A stretch of 64,000 bases of DNA from Viola odorata (Eukaryota; Streptophyta; Magnoliopsida; Malpighiales; Violaceae): contig OY829540.1 in the NCBI GenBank assembly GCA_963691705.1, forward strand, positions 43,436,158 through 43,500,157, in the 5' to 3' direction. Both the position numbers and the translations under genes were made by a program. Of the stretch, positions 41,769-52,514 are shown piece by piece; the first letter of the stretch is position 1; each line of letters starts with the position of its first letter. The notes under the pieces are model-generated. The model was not told where the DNA came from. It saw nothing but the letters and a program-made list of their open reading frames with translations, and did not search any database.

Positions 41769-43091
41769 TGATCGGGCGTCGAACACGTCAAATATAATAG
41801 TGAAATAGTTATGGAATTGGGGGTAGAAATACAACTTATCACTGTCTACAAGGATTTGTAGATGATGGTAAGAGGATCGTCCACAGAGACCTCTAGGAAA
41901 CGTAGTTCTTGAGTTTGACTTCCTCGTCACTGAGTTTGGGTTTGGTGGAATCTGAAACTGAAAGACAAAACAAAAAGAAGTGAAAACAGTTTAAAGTAGT
42001 ATTGGCTAGAGTCTAGGCCAAGACTAGGGTCTAGATTAGGAATAAGTCTAGTGATATGGAATTCCAGGTAAGGGTGATATGAGAGCTTGCGTTCTTATGC
42101 CTCGATCACGGAGTCTAGGATATTCTTCTCTTCGTTTGTAGCACTGCTATAGAGTGGAGGTACTCCTGTTCACTCCTGTCTTCCCTCCTCTTCAAATTAC
42201 CTGGCGGGTACTCCCTCTCCTGATAATCCTAGCCAAGGGACACCTTGCTGGTTAAAGGGTTTATCCATTTGACTGCTGTCTTGAATGGTTGCTCACCTCT
42301 TCAATGGTACAGGGGAAGACAGTACCTAGGTCAAGGCGTTTCCCCACGGAAACCCTAGGTTGTCAATCTGGTCTTAATCTAGATTACTTATTCTTCTAGT
42401 CTAGCGCGAGACTAGTCACCTACTTCGTCTAGCCGGCGGGTACTCCCTCTCCTTCTAGGCTGGTTACAACTCTTCCCTACTAGGGTACAAGGATGATCAA
42501 ACCTTGTCTCTAGTGAGTAAGCAATAGATTAAGTTCAAGAAATAAATAAATACAAAGGAAGAGATTATGAAGTACGAAAGATGCCTCACGAGTGCATAAG
42601 AACTTCAGCTCATCAACCCTTACCAAGAATTGGTGTTTAGTTGCTCATACTCATGGATAAAAAGATAAAGTATTTAATTGCATAAATAATATAAATCCGA
42701 GATAATAAAATCTGGAGCAAAGTGTAACAAGGTCGAACTGAGAAAAGAGAAGAAGGATTGCGTAGTGTTGTTTCGTCGTGGACAGAGGTGAATAATGTTT
42801 TGCTAAAATAGCCCTCAGAACCTCTGTCCCAATCCAACTCTAATCCCTAGAAAATCTCCTAAAAGATTATTACAATTAATTGTTCTTAAAATGGAAACTA
42901 AATCGCTAAATAATAGAGAGGGAGATCCCATTCGGGATTCTTCAAAAGATTGGCTTCAGATCCCTCTAAAATAGCGGAACAGCTGCTTCGTGCCAGCTGT
43001 AAGAGTCCAACGCTGAAAGCGGTCCAAACGCTCTAAAGTGCTGTCTTTATCGCGAAAGTGTCTTGGCCGCAGTCTTGGCCAAGACGATCCT
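41769..43091 (-). repeat. Athila-D 3' LTR, distal part
   Basis: On the minus strand this is the larger, 3'-terminal part of the Athila-D 3' LTR, ending GACGCCCGATCA at 41769. The first 220 bp of the LTR lie at 58948-59168; the Tat-2 element separates them with duplicate ATCCT copies at 43087-43091 and 58948-58952. Rejoined, the LTR is about 1.54 kb, matching the 1531 bp Athila-E LTR. The GTTTT before 41769 may be one copy of the Athila-D target duplication; the other would be outside the window. Confidence 0.8.
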
Positions 43092-43613
43092 TGATAAGAT
43101 TCGATGTTGATCTTGTGAGATTCTGCGTCGCGTATGATCGGAACAGTAGTGAATGTCGTCGGGTGTACCTGCACAGCGCCGGAGGGGGAGCTCCGGCGTA
43201 GACACTCCGATGCTTAAGTCAGTATGGGTTTTTAAAGTAGCAGGGGTTTCTCTGGGTGAATCTGACCGTACCTCCTTATAGAAAAAGATGGGGTATTTAT
43301 AGAATCTGGACAGCGATACCTGGCGATACCAACAAAGGCGCCATTTGATGATGACGTCACAGGTGATATCAGTTGATGACGTCAGGGGTGATGTCGCGTG
43401 AGGCTGTCGGGAGCGATAACCTTGTTGGTTCCTAGGACGGGATGACGCCGTGCGTATAGAGTCGCGTGAGTCCCCCCCCGCTGAAGTCGACCATCCTAGG
43501 AGTCCATCGCTGATTCTTGGGCGATACATTGATATCCGTGTAGGCCGTCTGGGAAACCGCTCCGACAAGAGTCACTTGTAGTAGGACCGTCAGGGCTATC
43601 TCAGTTGTTATCA
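43092..43613 (-). repeat. Tat-2 3' LTR
   Basis: 522 bp, minus strand from TGATAACAACTGAGATAG to CGAATCTTATCA. Has a TATAAATACCCCAT promoter motif (about 43290). Just outside, CTCGTTTTCAGTTGGGCTTA precedes the 3' LTR in the same form as in Tat-1. Confidence 0.93.
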
Positions 43614-44136
43614 TAAGCCCAACTGAAAACGAGCCCGAGTGTTTACTAAGGGTTGTCCATGTCTGAAATCTCGGATGAAGGTTTTCGTTGTGAGGCGATT
43701 AGTTCGCAAGGTTCCCGAGCTTCTTTGAATGCTCAAGGTCGATAAGGCTCAAGTGGTGAACTGGGGCTTAAGTCTGGGACCATCAGGCAAGCTGATTCTG
43801 ATCTTCATCCTTATCCAAGGACTCACTCTGAACAGATGTCTCTATCGCGTTCGTAGTCACGAGATCCTTACTCCGATTGACCCCTCAGGGGGATCTAAGA
43901 AGCTCCAGCTCATTCGAATCGTGAGCAAGCTGTTGTCAGATTACCGATAATGTCGTCGAGGATATTCCACTAAATCGTATCGCGGGTCGGGCTGGCACAT
44001 ATTCTAGATCCATTGTCCTTCCAAGTGTTCTGCAAACATAGGAAGGAGATAGATTCGAATATAAAGTTAGTAAACTTTTTGTACTTACAGAGATTTGAGG
44101 TCAAACGAGCTCAATCTTTCTTTTACGCTAGAGGAA
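43614..44136. other. Tat-2 untranslated region before the 3' LTR
   Basis: No supported gene. The plus-strand open frames here are short and not conserved. It separates the 3' LTR from the antisense cassette. Confidence 0.5.
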
Positions 44137-44280
44137 ATAGCGATATCAACGCGGCTTTACGCCATCGGCTGCCTATGGCTAGCGCGGCTTTATACCACCA
44201 GATGCCTGTGATGCCGACGCGGTTTTACGCTCCAAGGGCCACCTGTGACATCAACGCGGCCTTACACTGTGGATACTGGT
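44137..44280. repeat. Degenerate tandem repeat, core CGCGGCTTTAC
   Basis: Four imperfect units of about 35-38 bp share ACGCGGCTTTACGCC-like cores (AACGCGGCTTTACG, AGCGCGGCTTTATA, GACGCGGTTTTACG, AACGCGGCCTTACA) and CCTATGG/CCTGTGA ends. It lies upstream of the first antisense unit. Confidence 0.7.
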
Positions 44281-44497
44281 AGCCACATGGCCTTTCCGTG
44301 ATGACTACCCGTGATATCGTATCCTTCGGCGTTTTTTCAAGCTCTGTCTCGTACTCTTTTCCATATCAGTGTTGCGGTCGGTATACGATCATCGCCCTTT
44401 CTTTCCACTCTGGGCTCACCAGCCCTTGCGGTTATCGGATTGGCTCGTCTTTTGAGGACTCCTTTGTCCTTTCCCCCGAAACCCCCTTCTTGGAGCT

Positions 44498-44504
44498 TAT
44501 AAAT
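44498..44504 (+). promoter_or_regulatory. TATA box of antisense unit 1
   Basis: TATAAAT, 49-55 bases before the ATG at 44553, with a CT-rich leader between. It is in the right place for a short 5' UTR. Confidence 0.5.
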
Positions 44505-44552
44505 CAGGGAGTTTTTTCCCTCACGTTCTCCTCATCTTTTCCAACTTGCATC

Positions 44553-44930
44553 ATGGATCATCTGACTAAGAATTTCCTTCTGTCCAAGGGTCATTCTCTG
44601 AAGAACCTTAATGATGGCGACGTCGGATTTCTGGAGAACATGCTGGTTAAGACTTCTGAGGACATCCTAGAGTTGCAAGGGATGCTAACTCCGCTTCACT
44701 CTAGGCTGGGGGCCACCTCTTTGGAGGATTTCAGTCCCTTGGAGAGCGTATCGAAACTGGCAGCCTCCATCGCTCAGATCCAAGTGGTGATCGCCATGCT
44801 GCAGCAGCGCAAAGATATGCTGGGGTGCTGCCTGAAGGGGATGAGGGCCACTTCCCATGATCTACTCCTGGTCATGGATTCCTTGAGGGACCTTCCCGAA
44901 GTGCCTGAGGACGCTGGCTCTGATGCCTGA
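44553..44930 (+). CDS. Antisense unit 1 of Tat-2: 125-residue helical protein
   Basis: An intact ORF antisense to the element's gag-pol, from ATG 44553 (MDHLTKNFLLSKGHSLKNLN) to TGA. The frame is also open upstream to 44298, but this ATG follows a TATA box and a pyrimidine-rich leader. The protein is Leu/Met-rich with helix-like blocks (VGFLENMLVKTSEDILELQG, AQIQVVIAMLQQRKDMLG) and an acidic C-terminus. No zinc motif, signal peptide or known domain is seen. I do not recognise a family. Neighbours are the Pro-rich unit 2 and the PF04195-like genes, all on the same strand. Confidence 0.6.
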   Translation: MDHLTKNFLLSKGHSLKNLNDGDVGFLENMLVKTSEDILELQGMLTPLHSRLGATSLEDFSPLESVSKLAASIAQIQVVIAMLQQRKDMLGCCLKGMRATSHDLLLVMDSLRDLPEVPEDAGSDA

Positions 44931-45322
44931 TAGCAGTGGCTCCCTTTGTGCCCTTTTCCTTTCTCGCTTGTCCATGTACCTCCTGGCCATTAGGCCGTAA
45001 TAAATAAACTATTTTTTATTGTGCCGTCTTATGACTGTTCTTCTCCTTCTTTATTGCATCCTTTTTGTTATTTTCCCCTGAGGATATTTTCAGTCTCACT
45101 GAAAAGGTTCAATCACTGGATCATTTATTGGTCGATGGCTTTGCATTAAATCTGCGCCGCAGTTGTCCTGGCAACTGATTGGGCGAGTTTGCAGTTTTCC
45201 TCGATCAGGGGAAAATCTCAACAGGCGTGACTGCAAATCCACATTTGCACTTCAGGCTATGCACGCGCCTCTTCTCAAGAGTCGGGTTGGAAGATCAAAG
45301 ATCCTTTTCCCCGTTTTCTGGC

Positions 45323-45331
45323 TATAAAAAA
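45323..45331 (+). promoter_or_regulatory. TATA box of antisense unit 2
   Basis: CTATAAAAAAAGG, 78-86 bases before the ATG at 45409. Confidence 0.5.
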
Positions 45332-45408
45332 AGGGAATCTCTCTTCCTTCACTATCATTTATCTTTTTTGTTGTTTTTCTTTGCCACCAGTATTTATTTT
45401 GTCATCTT

Positions 45409-45819
45409 ATGGCTGATTCTCGCCTCTTAGATACGTTTGCTCGAGATTCTCCACCCACTCCTCCGACTTCTCCTGACTCTGATAATCCTCCTCCGTCGCC
45501 CCCTTGGAGGCCGCCCGTTCGACGACGGTGCCGCAAGAAACGGAGGAAGGAGGCTGCGAAGGCTTCTAAGTCCTTTTATGATGCACTGGCCACTCTTTCT
45601 TCTAAGGGGAAGGAAGCATCCTGTCCTCTTCGTGAGCCATCGCCAGAGGCTTCTTCGGCCTGTTCAGCTGTTGGGGCGGTGCCACCACCCATCGGGGAGA
45701 AGTCAGATCAGTCGTCTGCTCGCGTGGGGGAGGAGGTTGAAGAGCCTTTTCCTTTCCCTAGGGAAGATGAGGATGACGTGGTTTACTGCTATGGCATCTC
45801 TTGGTCTGATGGTGAATAG
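45409..45819 (+). CDS. Antisense unit 2 of Tat-2: Pro-rich basic/acidic protein
   Basis: A 136-residue ORF (MADSRLLDTFARDSPPTPPT at the start). It has a Pro/Ser-rich N-terminus, then a dense basic cluster RRRCRKKRRKEAAK that could act as a nuclear localisation signal, a Ser/Ala-rich middle and an acidic C-terminus ending FPREDEDDVVYCYGISWSDG. No catalytic motif. This composition is like the linker and C-terminal parts of other element-encoded nuclear proteins, but no family is recognised. It could be an independent gene or a first exon of the gene that follows. Confidence 0.5.
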   Translation: MADSRLLDTFARDSPPTPPTSPDSDNPPPSPPWRPPVRRRCRKKRRKEAAKASKSFYDALATLSSKGKEASCPLREPSPEASSACSAVGAVPPPIGEKSDQSSARVGEEVEEPFPFPREDEDDVVYCYGISWSDGE

Positions 45820-46272
45820 TTGGGCACGACAGGCTTCTCATTTTGTAGATGCCGTATGGCTTTTTCAATAATAGAACTTTTCTTATCGCTGTTCCACCAT
45901 TTTCCTTTTTGTGTCTCCAGGGTTATCGCGGGAGTAACCCTTTCGCTGGGGCGCAACCATTTTTCGGTTTCCAGTCAGTAACCGTCTTCTTCCAAAAGAC
46001 ATTGATGACCGTCCACGCGTCTTTTTCACTTTGCACGTGCCCAGCTTTCACAGGCTGTTCCTTTTTTAGGTTTTCTTTAAAAGGAATTCGCCCTTCTTCT
46101 TTAACACTTTCTGCCATTATTTCAAAATTCTTCGTATTTCCTCTCTTCTGTGCTTCTTTCTTCTTGAGAGATTTCACTGCTATTGCTCACCGGTGTCGAC
46201 GACCGATTCATTGGTTCTTTGCTCCAGGTATTTTGTTCCTCTATCGCCGTAGCTTTACTTTTCCAGTTCATT
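45820..46272 (+). other. Leader between antisense units 2 and 3
   Basis: A pyrimidine-rich stretch before the ATG of unit 3. A frame open from 45849 to 46328 overlaps it but shows no conserved motif, and I do not call it. No clear TATA box is seen for unit 3; it might be spliced to an upstream exon. Confidence 0.4.
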
Positions 46273-48438
46273 ATGTCTCATACTGTATTCTCTGCAACCA
46301 CCGAGAATCCCTTAGATCCCGAGGTTAGGAAAGCTCATAGTATCTTTGACTGTAATGAAGTTTTGAAGGCTGAGTTAGAGGAAAATGGTATCACTTTCCC
46401 TACGGGATATCGTCCCTATGTCCCTCTGAAGGATACTCGGCTCACTGATGCCAAGTGGGGGACGTTTCGATTGGTTTATTTCAAGATGTTTACCTACGGG
46501 TTTCGTCTTCCACTTCATACTTCTCTGATGAAGCTGCTCCATCATTATGATCTTAATCCTGTTCAAATAACTCCCTCTTCCGTATATTTTTCATCTTGAG
46601 GTGCCGTGGCTGCTTGATAGATATCACCCCTAGATGGGATGATGATATCATCCGGTTTTTCTGGCGGAACTTTCAAGGTTTCGAGGAAAACGTGGACAAC
46701 TGGAAAAATGGCTTCTTTACCGTTCGCTTACCTTCTCAGTATTGGCGCAGTGGTTTCAACCGAGTAATCACTGGTGCCGCTTGGCGAAAACCAGATGTGT
46801 TGTCCAGTATGGATGTGTCTAGTGTTAACGCTCTAATAGAGATAGAAGGGCCTTTCCGTATTCGAGAATTTGCTCGGTTCAGGCCTTTGTCAGAGTGTGT
46901 CGCTGGTGAGCTTTTTCTTTTATCGCCTTATCGCTCCCCCTTTCTTGTTATATTAAAATATTTTGTCGGCAGGTAACGCTGAAGGACGCTCTTCTGGAGA
47001 GAGTGACGCACCTTTGAACGTAGCGCCGCTTCAAACGTTACCCCCTTCTCCTCCCCCGGAAGGCTTCAGTCGTCCGCCTATTCCGCCACGAGGAAAGAGA
47101 AATAAAGCTGTCGCGACACGTAGTGCCTCCAGCCGATCTTCTCGTTTTCTGGAGAATTGGCTGCCGCCTCGCAGTAAAAGAGTGGCCCCAAGTATCCCTG
47201 TGGTTGAAGAAATCGACAGCGATAGCGGAAGCATGGATACGGGTCCCGAACTGCGTCACGCTACCCCTGCCCAGCGGATGAAGCTTAGGTCAAGAAAAAA
47301 TGATCCCGTAGCGGAGTCAACCGAGGATGATAGCGACGAGATTGCTGCCGAAACTGAGCGTCTCGTGAAGAGGGTTCGCCAAGAGAGGTCTGACCCACCA
47401 ATTCCTTTCGTGGAGGAAGTCAGTGGGGTCCCTGCCAAGGAAGTCAACACTTCAAACGTTACGGGTCCTTTGCCAACAACTGAGGTTACTAAGGCGTCTT
47501 CTGTCATTCTTCCCCAGACTCATGAGGTTTTAGCAGCAATGGGCTCATCTATAGCGTCTGGCAGTTCTACTTCTCCAATTCGCCCCTTTACTCCAAGTGT
47601 GAGTTTGCCAGTTCCGAATCCGATTGCTCCTCCTATCCTTTCCCCACAGAAACCTGAGGCGGTGTATATTTCTTCAGTTTCGGGCGTGGGTGATTCCGTT
47701 AAGAGTTGCTGTCCCCCTTATATCGCCAATTTGTCTCCTTAAGGCTTTCAAGGCCCTGCCGCGTATCAATTGGACTTGTCTTCCCTTGGTACTGATGGTC
47801 TTCGTGCTTTAGGGATATCGGATCCATCCTCAAGGGAAGAGCCGGTGGGCCCGATAGTGGGACAAATATTTGCTTCTTCGAAGGACAAGGAAGAGTTCTT
47901 GCGGCATCCTCCTGACGTACGGCATTCGCGTCTTTTGACCGACATGCTAGTCTGCTTCCGTGAGCTGAATTACTTTTTCGATGATCAGCGGGATAAGGTT
48001 CCTCCTTCTCTTGATTTGAAAGGGGAACTAGATGCCGCCCTGACTAGGGTGTCGGCACTATCGCAGCTTCAAGAGCGAACTCAGGCGGAACTGGACGACT
48101 GCCGTGCTGAGCTTGCTCGAGAAAAATCAAAGGGGAAGGCTAAGGCAAACCTTCTAGAGGCAGAATTGGTGGTGGCTGATAGGAGGAATGTCCTGCTTCG
48201 CGAAGAGATAGCATCTCGCGATGCCGATTTGGCCAAAATACCTTCAAAAATAAACAAGACCATGGATATCTGCCTCTCCGAGTTTATGAATCTCTATCGC
48301 CAAGGAAACGTTAACCCGTCGGTGCTGGCCGATAACGCTTCCAAGAGGTTGAAGGATTTGAGGGACGGCGAGGAAGATCTTTCTTCTTCTGTCGGAGGAC
48401 AAAGGGATGAGGACCGCGATGCTGGCAAAGACCCCTGA
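46273..48438 (+). pseudogene. Antisense unit 3 of Tat-2: PF04195-like gene, copy 1
   Basis: It resembles the putative gypsy-type transposon family encoded antisense in Tat-lineage elements. Exon 1 starts MSHTVFSATTENPLDPEVRK and carries VYFKMFTYGFRLPLHTSL and LNPVQITP. Compared with copy 2 it has lost about 20 codons and its frame near 46580, then continues from 46596 with ITPRWDDDIIRFFWRNFQGF and WRSGFNRVITGAAWRKP. A GT-AG intron at 46906-46972 (67 bp, phase 1) leads to a Pro/Ser-rich basic linker (PRGKRNKAVATRSASSRSS). One TAA at 47740-47742 is followed in frame by a C-terminal coiled-coil region (TQAELDDCRAELAREKSKGK). Deletion, frameshift and stop make this copy a pseudogene. Confidence 0.75.
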
Positions 48439-48867
48439 TTAATAGGGACTTACTTCCTTTAGCAGACTTTCTATTTATTTGTTTCTTGGTCTTGTAATAA
48501 TGCCTTGCTACACGATGATTTTATTGCTTTTTGAATTTCTTTCTATCTTTCCGCGTTGACATATCGCTGTCGCTTTTTCGTAACGCCTTCTCGCGCTTTC
48601 TGGCGATGTCATACTTGTTTTTTCCAAGGGACTATGTCCGCTTTTCAGAGCATTTAATGCTTGCCGTCCTTTCATGGGAAAAGTCATGATTGTATAGGCA
48701 CACGTGTCCATTTCTTCTGACGCTATGGACTAGCGTGTTTGAAAACTTTGCCTAAATCGAGGCGTTGTAACGCTTTCCTAGGGTTGCACTCATTACCTGA
48801 TTCTATTTCTTGTGCCGCTTCCACGCAACGACCGTGGCATCCGTCGTTTCGTTTAAATCACTAGGGT
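48439..48867 (+). other. Intergenic spacer between antisense units 3 and 4
   Basis: No gene. It is likely to hold the 3' end of unit 3 and the promoter of unit 4. Composition is CT-rich on the plus strand. Confidence 0.5.
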
Positions 48868-48874
48868 TATAAAA
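48868..48874 (+). promoter_or_regulatory. TATA box of antisense unit 4
   Basis: GGTTATAAAACCC lies about 170 bases before the ATG at 49045, similar to the spacing for the Tat-1 antisense gene (TATA at 5227-5233, ATG at 5060). Confidence 0.55.
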
Positions 48875-49044
48875 CCCAATATTTATTCTTTTCGTTTTCT
48901 TTTACCATCCTTTTCTTCAATATTCTCTTTCAGCCGTCTCGTTTTCTCCCCACTGTTCAGGGCTCTTCGAAGTGCTTTTTCCGAAGGTATTTCCTTTCTT
49001 CTCCATCGTCTTCTTCATCTCTTAGTTTCTTTTTTAAATCTGCC

Positions 49045-51396
49045 ATGGCTAAGACTCGCCGTTCTGAGTCAAAATCTGCCGATGAAAAAAGGATGGATAT
49101 TACAGCCAGTGTTATTACTTCTGAGGCCGCTCTCCGTGAGCATTTGGCCGCCCATAATGCTATCATCCCTGATGATTATAAGACCAGTGTTGCCCCTGAG
49201 TCTCTTCGTTTAAACAGCGCTCTGACGGGCACTCGTAGGGTCATGTATGCCCAGATGTTCCGTTATGGTTTCCGCCTTCCCATTGACCCTTTTGTCAAGG
49301 AATTGCTTATTGCCGGCGATCTGTCTCCGACTCAATTGTCTCCGAATGCATATTGTTGTGTTTATGCTTTTTTGGAGCTTTGTAGATACAAAGGGATTAC
49401 TTCCCCTTCCCTTTTGTTGCTTAAATCTATTTTTAAGCTGATGAAATGCCGGGGAGTGATAACGATATCGCCCCGCTTTGACGATGACTCTCTTAAGTCC
49501 TTTACTTGGAAACTCCTCCATATCGAGTCTTCCATTGATGGCTGGAAAAAAGAGTTTTTCGTGATAGATATTCCTGAAGACTTTTGTTCCTGGTGGCGAT
49601 CTGGTTTTAACCAAAACGTGGATGACACCGTTTGGAGCCAACCAGGGACCCTTCCGCAGCGTGAACAAGGCTGGTTAAACAAATTACTTGAACTGGAAAT
49701 CAGCGTTCACATTCGCCAAGTGGCTTGTCGAATGGACATTCGTGCTTGTGTTAAACATGAGTGCTGCGTTAATCCTTTCTTTGCTGTCACTGGTACTAAT
49801 GCTGACGTTATTTTATGCTTTCGCAGCGACGGATCCCCGTTATCAACCCGAGAGCGTAAGGAGACGTTTGAGGAGGGCTCAAGAGAGAGAGGGGAAAGAG
49901 AAAAATGCTTCCCCGGAAGCAACTGATAATCCCACCGAACGTCCGGCCGATTCCGCGAGCGTTGCCTAAGTGTCTTCTTCGGCCGACATTCCTTCGGGCG
50001 TTCCCCTCATAACCGTCGCTGCCCCTCCTGCTCAGACTTCTTCTTCTTCACAGGCTCCTAAGGCCATTGCCAAAGGAAAAAAGAAGAGAAAAACAAGAAG
50101 CGTTGCCGCTCTCACACCTTCTCCGGACGCGGCAGGCTCATCAGAAGCACCTCCTTCTGTTATCGCTGCGGTAAGGATACTCTTTAGCTGTGATAGGCTG
50201 CATTTCTATTTCTGTTGTTATTTCTTTTCCTTCTTCTTTTCTGTATTTCACATCATATTCTTGGTCAGGACACTATCGCTGTTGTTACCTCCGCTCCTCC
50301 CTCGGACAGCATGGATTTGGGTTATGCACTGACCAGTTCCGGCAAGAGACAACGATTAGGACGTGAGGGCGGAAACCCCCCTTCTTCTAACATTGAGGCG
50401 GAGAATAGGTCCACTGACGGGTTTGAGTCTACAACCGCTCCTCAGGGAGACAATCCTTCGGGATTTTTGGGGAATCTGGGTACTGGCGATACCTTTCAGG
50501 CTTCTCCTCATTCTTTCGGTGGTTCCGCCCACGCGTACTCGGCCAATATGGGGTATCAGGATGTCTTGCAGGATTTCTCAAGCTATCCACCTCATGGCGC
50601 ATATATCGCTCCGGGAGGTTCATCATCACAGGTCCGCTCTCCCCTTTCCTTGGGGTTTCTTCCTTCGCGCATCGCTCTCAGGGATCGTTTTGGTGAAGGA
50701 GGGGCTACTTTTAACAGTGTAGCAGATCTCGGTCCGCTGAGTGGGCCTGGTGTGGTGACCCATCAAATTGGGTTATTTGATCTCCGGAATACCGCTTTGG
50801 TAGCGTTGGGAGGTGACGGCTCTACTGACGTCACAACTTTGTTAGCTTCTCAATTGCTGGCGTCTGCAGCAGAACGGGAAGCTTTTCTTTCGCGGCCTGT
50901 GCCTGACAGGGAAAACTCTATACGCTCCATTCTTTTCTCCAGTATGATGTATTTCCATTACTGGGTTGAGGAAGCGCGAAGTCAAGCTGCTTCCCTCTCT
51001 TCCGCTTTGAAAGAATTAGAGCGAGAGCGGGATGAGAAGAAAAAGTGGCTGGAGGAGCGCACTAATCTATTGCTAGCTCATCGGGAGCGAGAAGAGGAGA
51101 AATATGTCGCCTTAGCAGCGGAAAAAACCAGAGTCGCCGCTTTAGAAGAAGAGAAGCTATCCTGGGAGAATGAGAGATCATCTTTGCTCAAGGAGAAAGC
51201 TATCCTGGAGGAAGAGTCAGCCGATAAGAGTATGTGGAACGTCGAACAGACTGCCATTACTTTGGTTGATTGTTTCGAAGAGGCCCATGGGGTTGACGCG
51301 TACAAACCCGAAGAGGTTACTGCCGCTTTCAAACGAAGATCAGGGCATATAAACGAGGAAGGCTTTCGCCAGGCCAAAGCGGCAGGCTGGAAATGA
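49045..51396 (+). pseudogene. Antisense unit 4 of Tat-2: PF04195-like gene, copy 2
   Basis: This is the best preserved antisense gene. Exon 1 (49045-49747) begins MAKTRRSESKSADEKRMDIT and includes YAQMFRYGFRLPIDPFVKEL, LSPTQLSPNAYCCVYAFLEL, ITISPRFDDDSLKSFTWKLL and WWRSGFNQNVDDTVW. The phase-1 intron 49748-49826 matches the intron of copy 1 and of the Tat-1 gene. Exon 2 (49827-50170) is basic and Ala/Ser/Pro-rich (RRRLRRAQEREGKEKNAS, KGKKKRKTRS) with a single TAA at 49967-49969. A second intron (50171-50268) leads to exon 3 (50269-51396): a Ser/Gly-rich linker, then a long coiled coil (LKELERERDEKKKWLEERTN) and a conserved end (FRQAKAAGWK). Apart from the one stop, the spliced frame is open. 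It is probably a nuclear, DNA- or chromatin-related protein, but that is inference. Confidence 0.75.
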
Positions 51397-52514
51397 AGGA
51401 ACCCCAAAGGCTAACGCGCTTCAAGGCTGTATCACCCTTCTCTTGATGACCCATGGTCGTTAAGTTTTTGTTATTACTTGCCCCTCATCGTTTGTACCCT
51501 CCTTTAACATTTTGATGTGTTCAGACAATCTTATCGCTGACTTTCCTTTTGTCCCATTGTTTGTTTGTGGGTCCTTTTGGCGTTGTCTTGGCCATATTCA
51601 TTCTATGCGCTTTTCCTTTTCCAACTAGACCCTTAGCGTTCCTGTCAAAAGTACGGAACTCGGTCTTGGGCTAGCTTCCCTAGGGAGTCTGACGGTATCT
51701 CTGCCCATGAGATCCTTGCTCTTTTCGCTGCCCGAAAAGTATTCTGCGCATTCTCAATTGTAAATCATCAGTAACAAAAACATGTTACGAGATATAGCGA
51801 TTACCTGTAGGAGCTTTTCTGCTGCCATCATAGGGCGTTACCCTGGAACCCGTGGAGAATCACTTTCGCTATCAGCTCTATACTTCACCAGGGATTACGC
51901 ATCTGGTTACTAGCCGGGATTTCACGATTCTCCACATTTCCCTATTTTCACGATCGGCCCTTAAGTGCCTCATCTTAGTGAGCTGTCAGATCGGGACGGC
52001 TATCACAAGGCTGGAGAATTTTCACTTTTGGGCGTTGCCCTCTCATCTAGAACCGTGTCCTTCCTTAATGGCCTGGCCGCAGCAGCCCAGCCGTTAAGAT
52101 AGGAGTCTTGTTTCTAGACGGAGTTTCTATTTCTTTGGGGCGTGCCTCTTCTTGATGGACCGTCTCCACGAGATCAGTCTGTACAAGGAAAGGACTTTTC
52201 ACTCCCAAAGATACCGGGTGGTGCCCTCACTTAATGAGCCATCTGATCAAGATCGGTCATCACAAGGATAGGACTTTTCACCCCCGGGGGCGTCCAGGAT
52301 CTTTCAATCCGACGCTAATTCAAGGTATGTTGGGTAGTGCCCTCACTTAGTGGGCCATCTGATCAAGACCGGCCATCACAAGGATAGGACTTTTCACTTC
52401 CCCAAGATACCCCCTTTTTATCTGCGCAAAAGCAACCACAAAAAACCCACGAAAGCTCTCTCATCGAGCGTTAGTCATGGTTAGGGTTGGCATGAATCAA
52501 AGGTGCAGATAAAA
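51397..52514. repeat. Tat-2 post-integrase spacer with degenerate tandem repeats
   Basis: No gene. From about 51830 to 52410 related blocks recur, most clearly at 52205-52280 and 52330-52400: GTGCCCTCACTTAATGAGCC, then ATCTGATCAAGATCGGTCAT and CACAAGGATAGGACTTTTCA. More diverged versions lie at 51970-52060 and 52135-52195. This spacer separates the convergent ends of gag-pol and the antisense cassette and could hold terminators for both. Confidence 0.7.

Noticed and set aside
44553..44930. Homology between antisense unit 1 of Tat-2 and the mariner accessory protein (37185-37553)
   Set aside because: Both have ENML and similar helix lengths, but the match is limited to heptad-like Leu/Met/Glu residues. 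I consider it convergent until a profile comparison says otherwise.
45849..46328. 159-codon ORF between antisense units 2 and 3
   Set aside because: It overlaps the start of unit 3 in another frame and lies in a pyrimidine-rich leader. There is no conserved motif.
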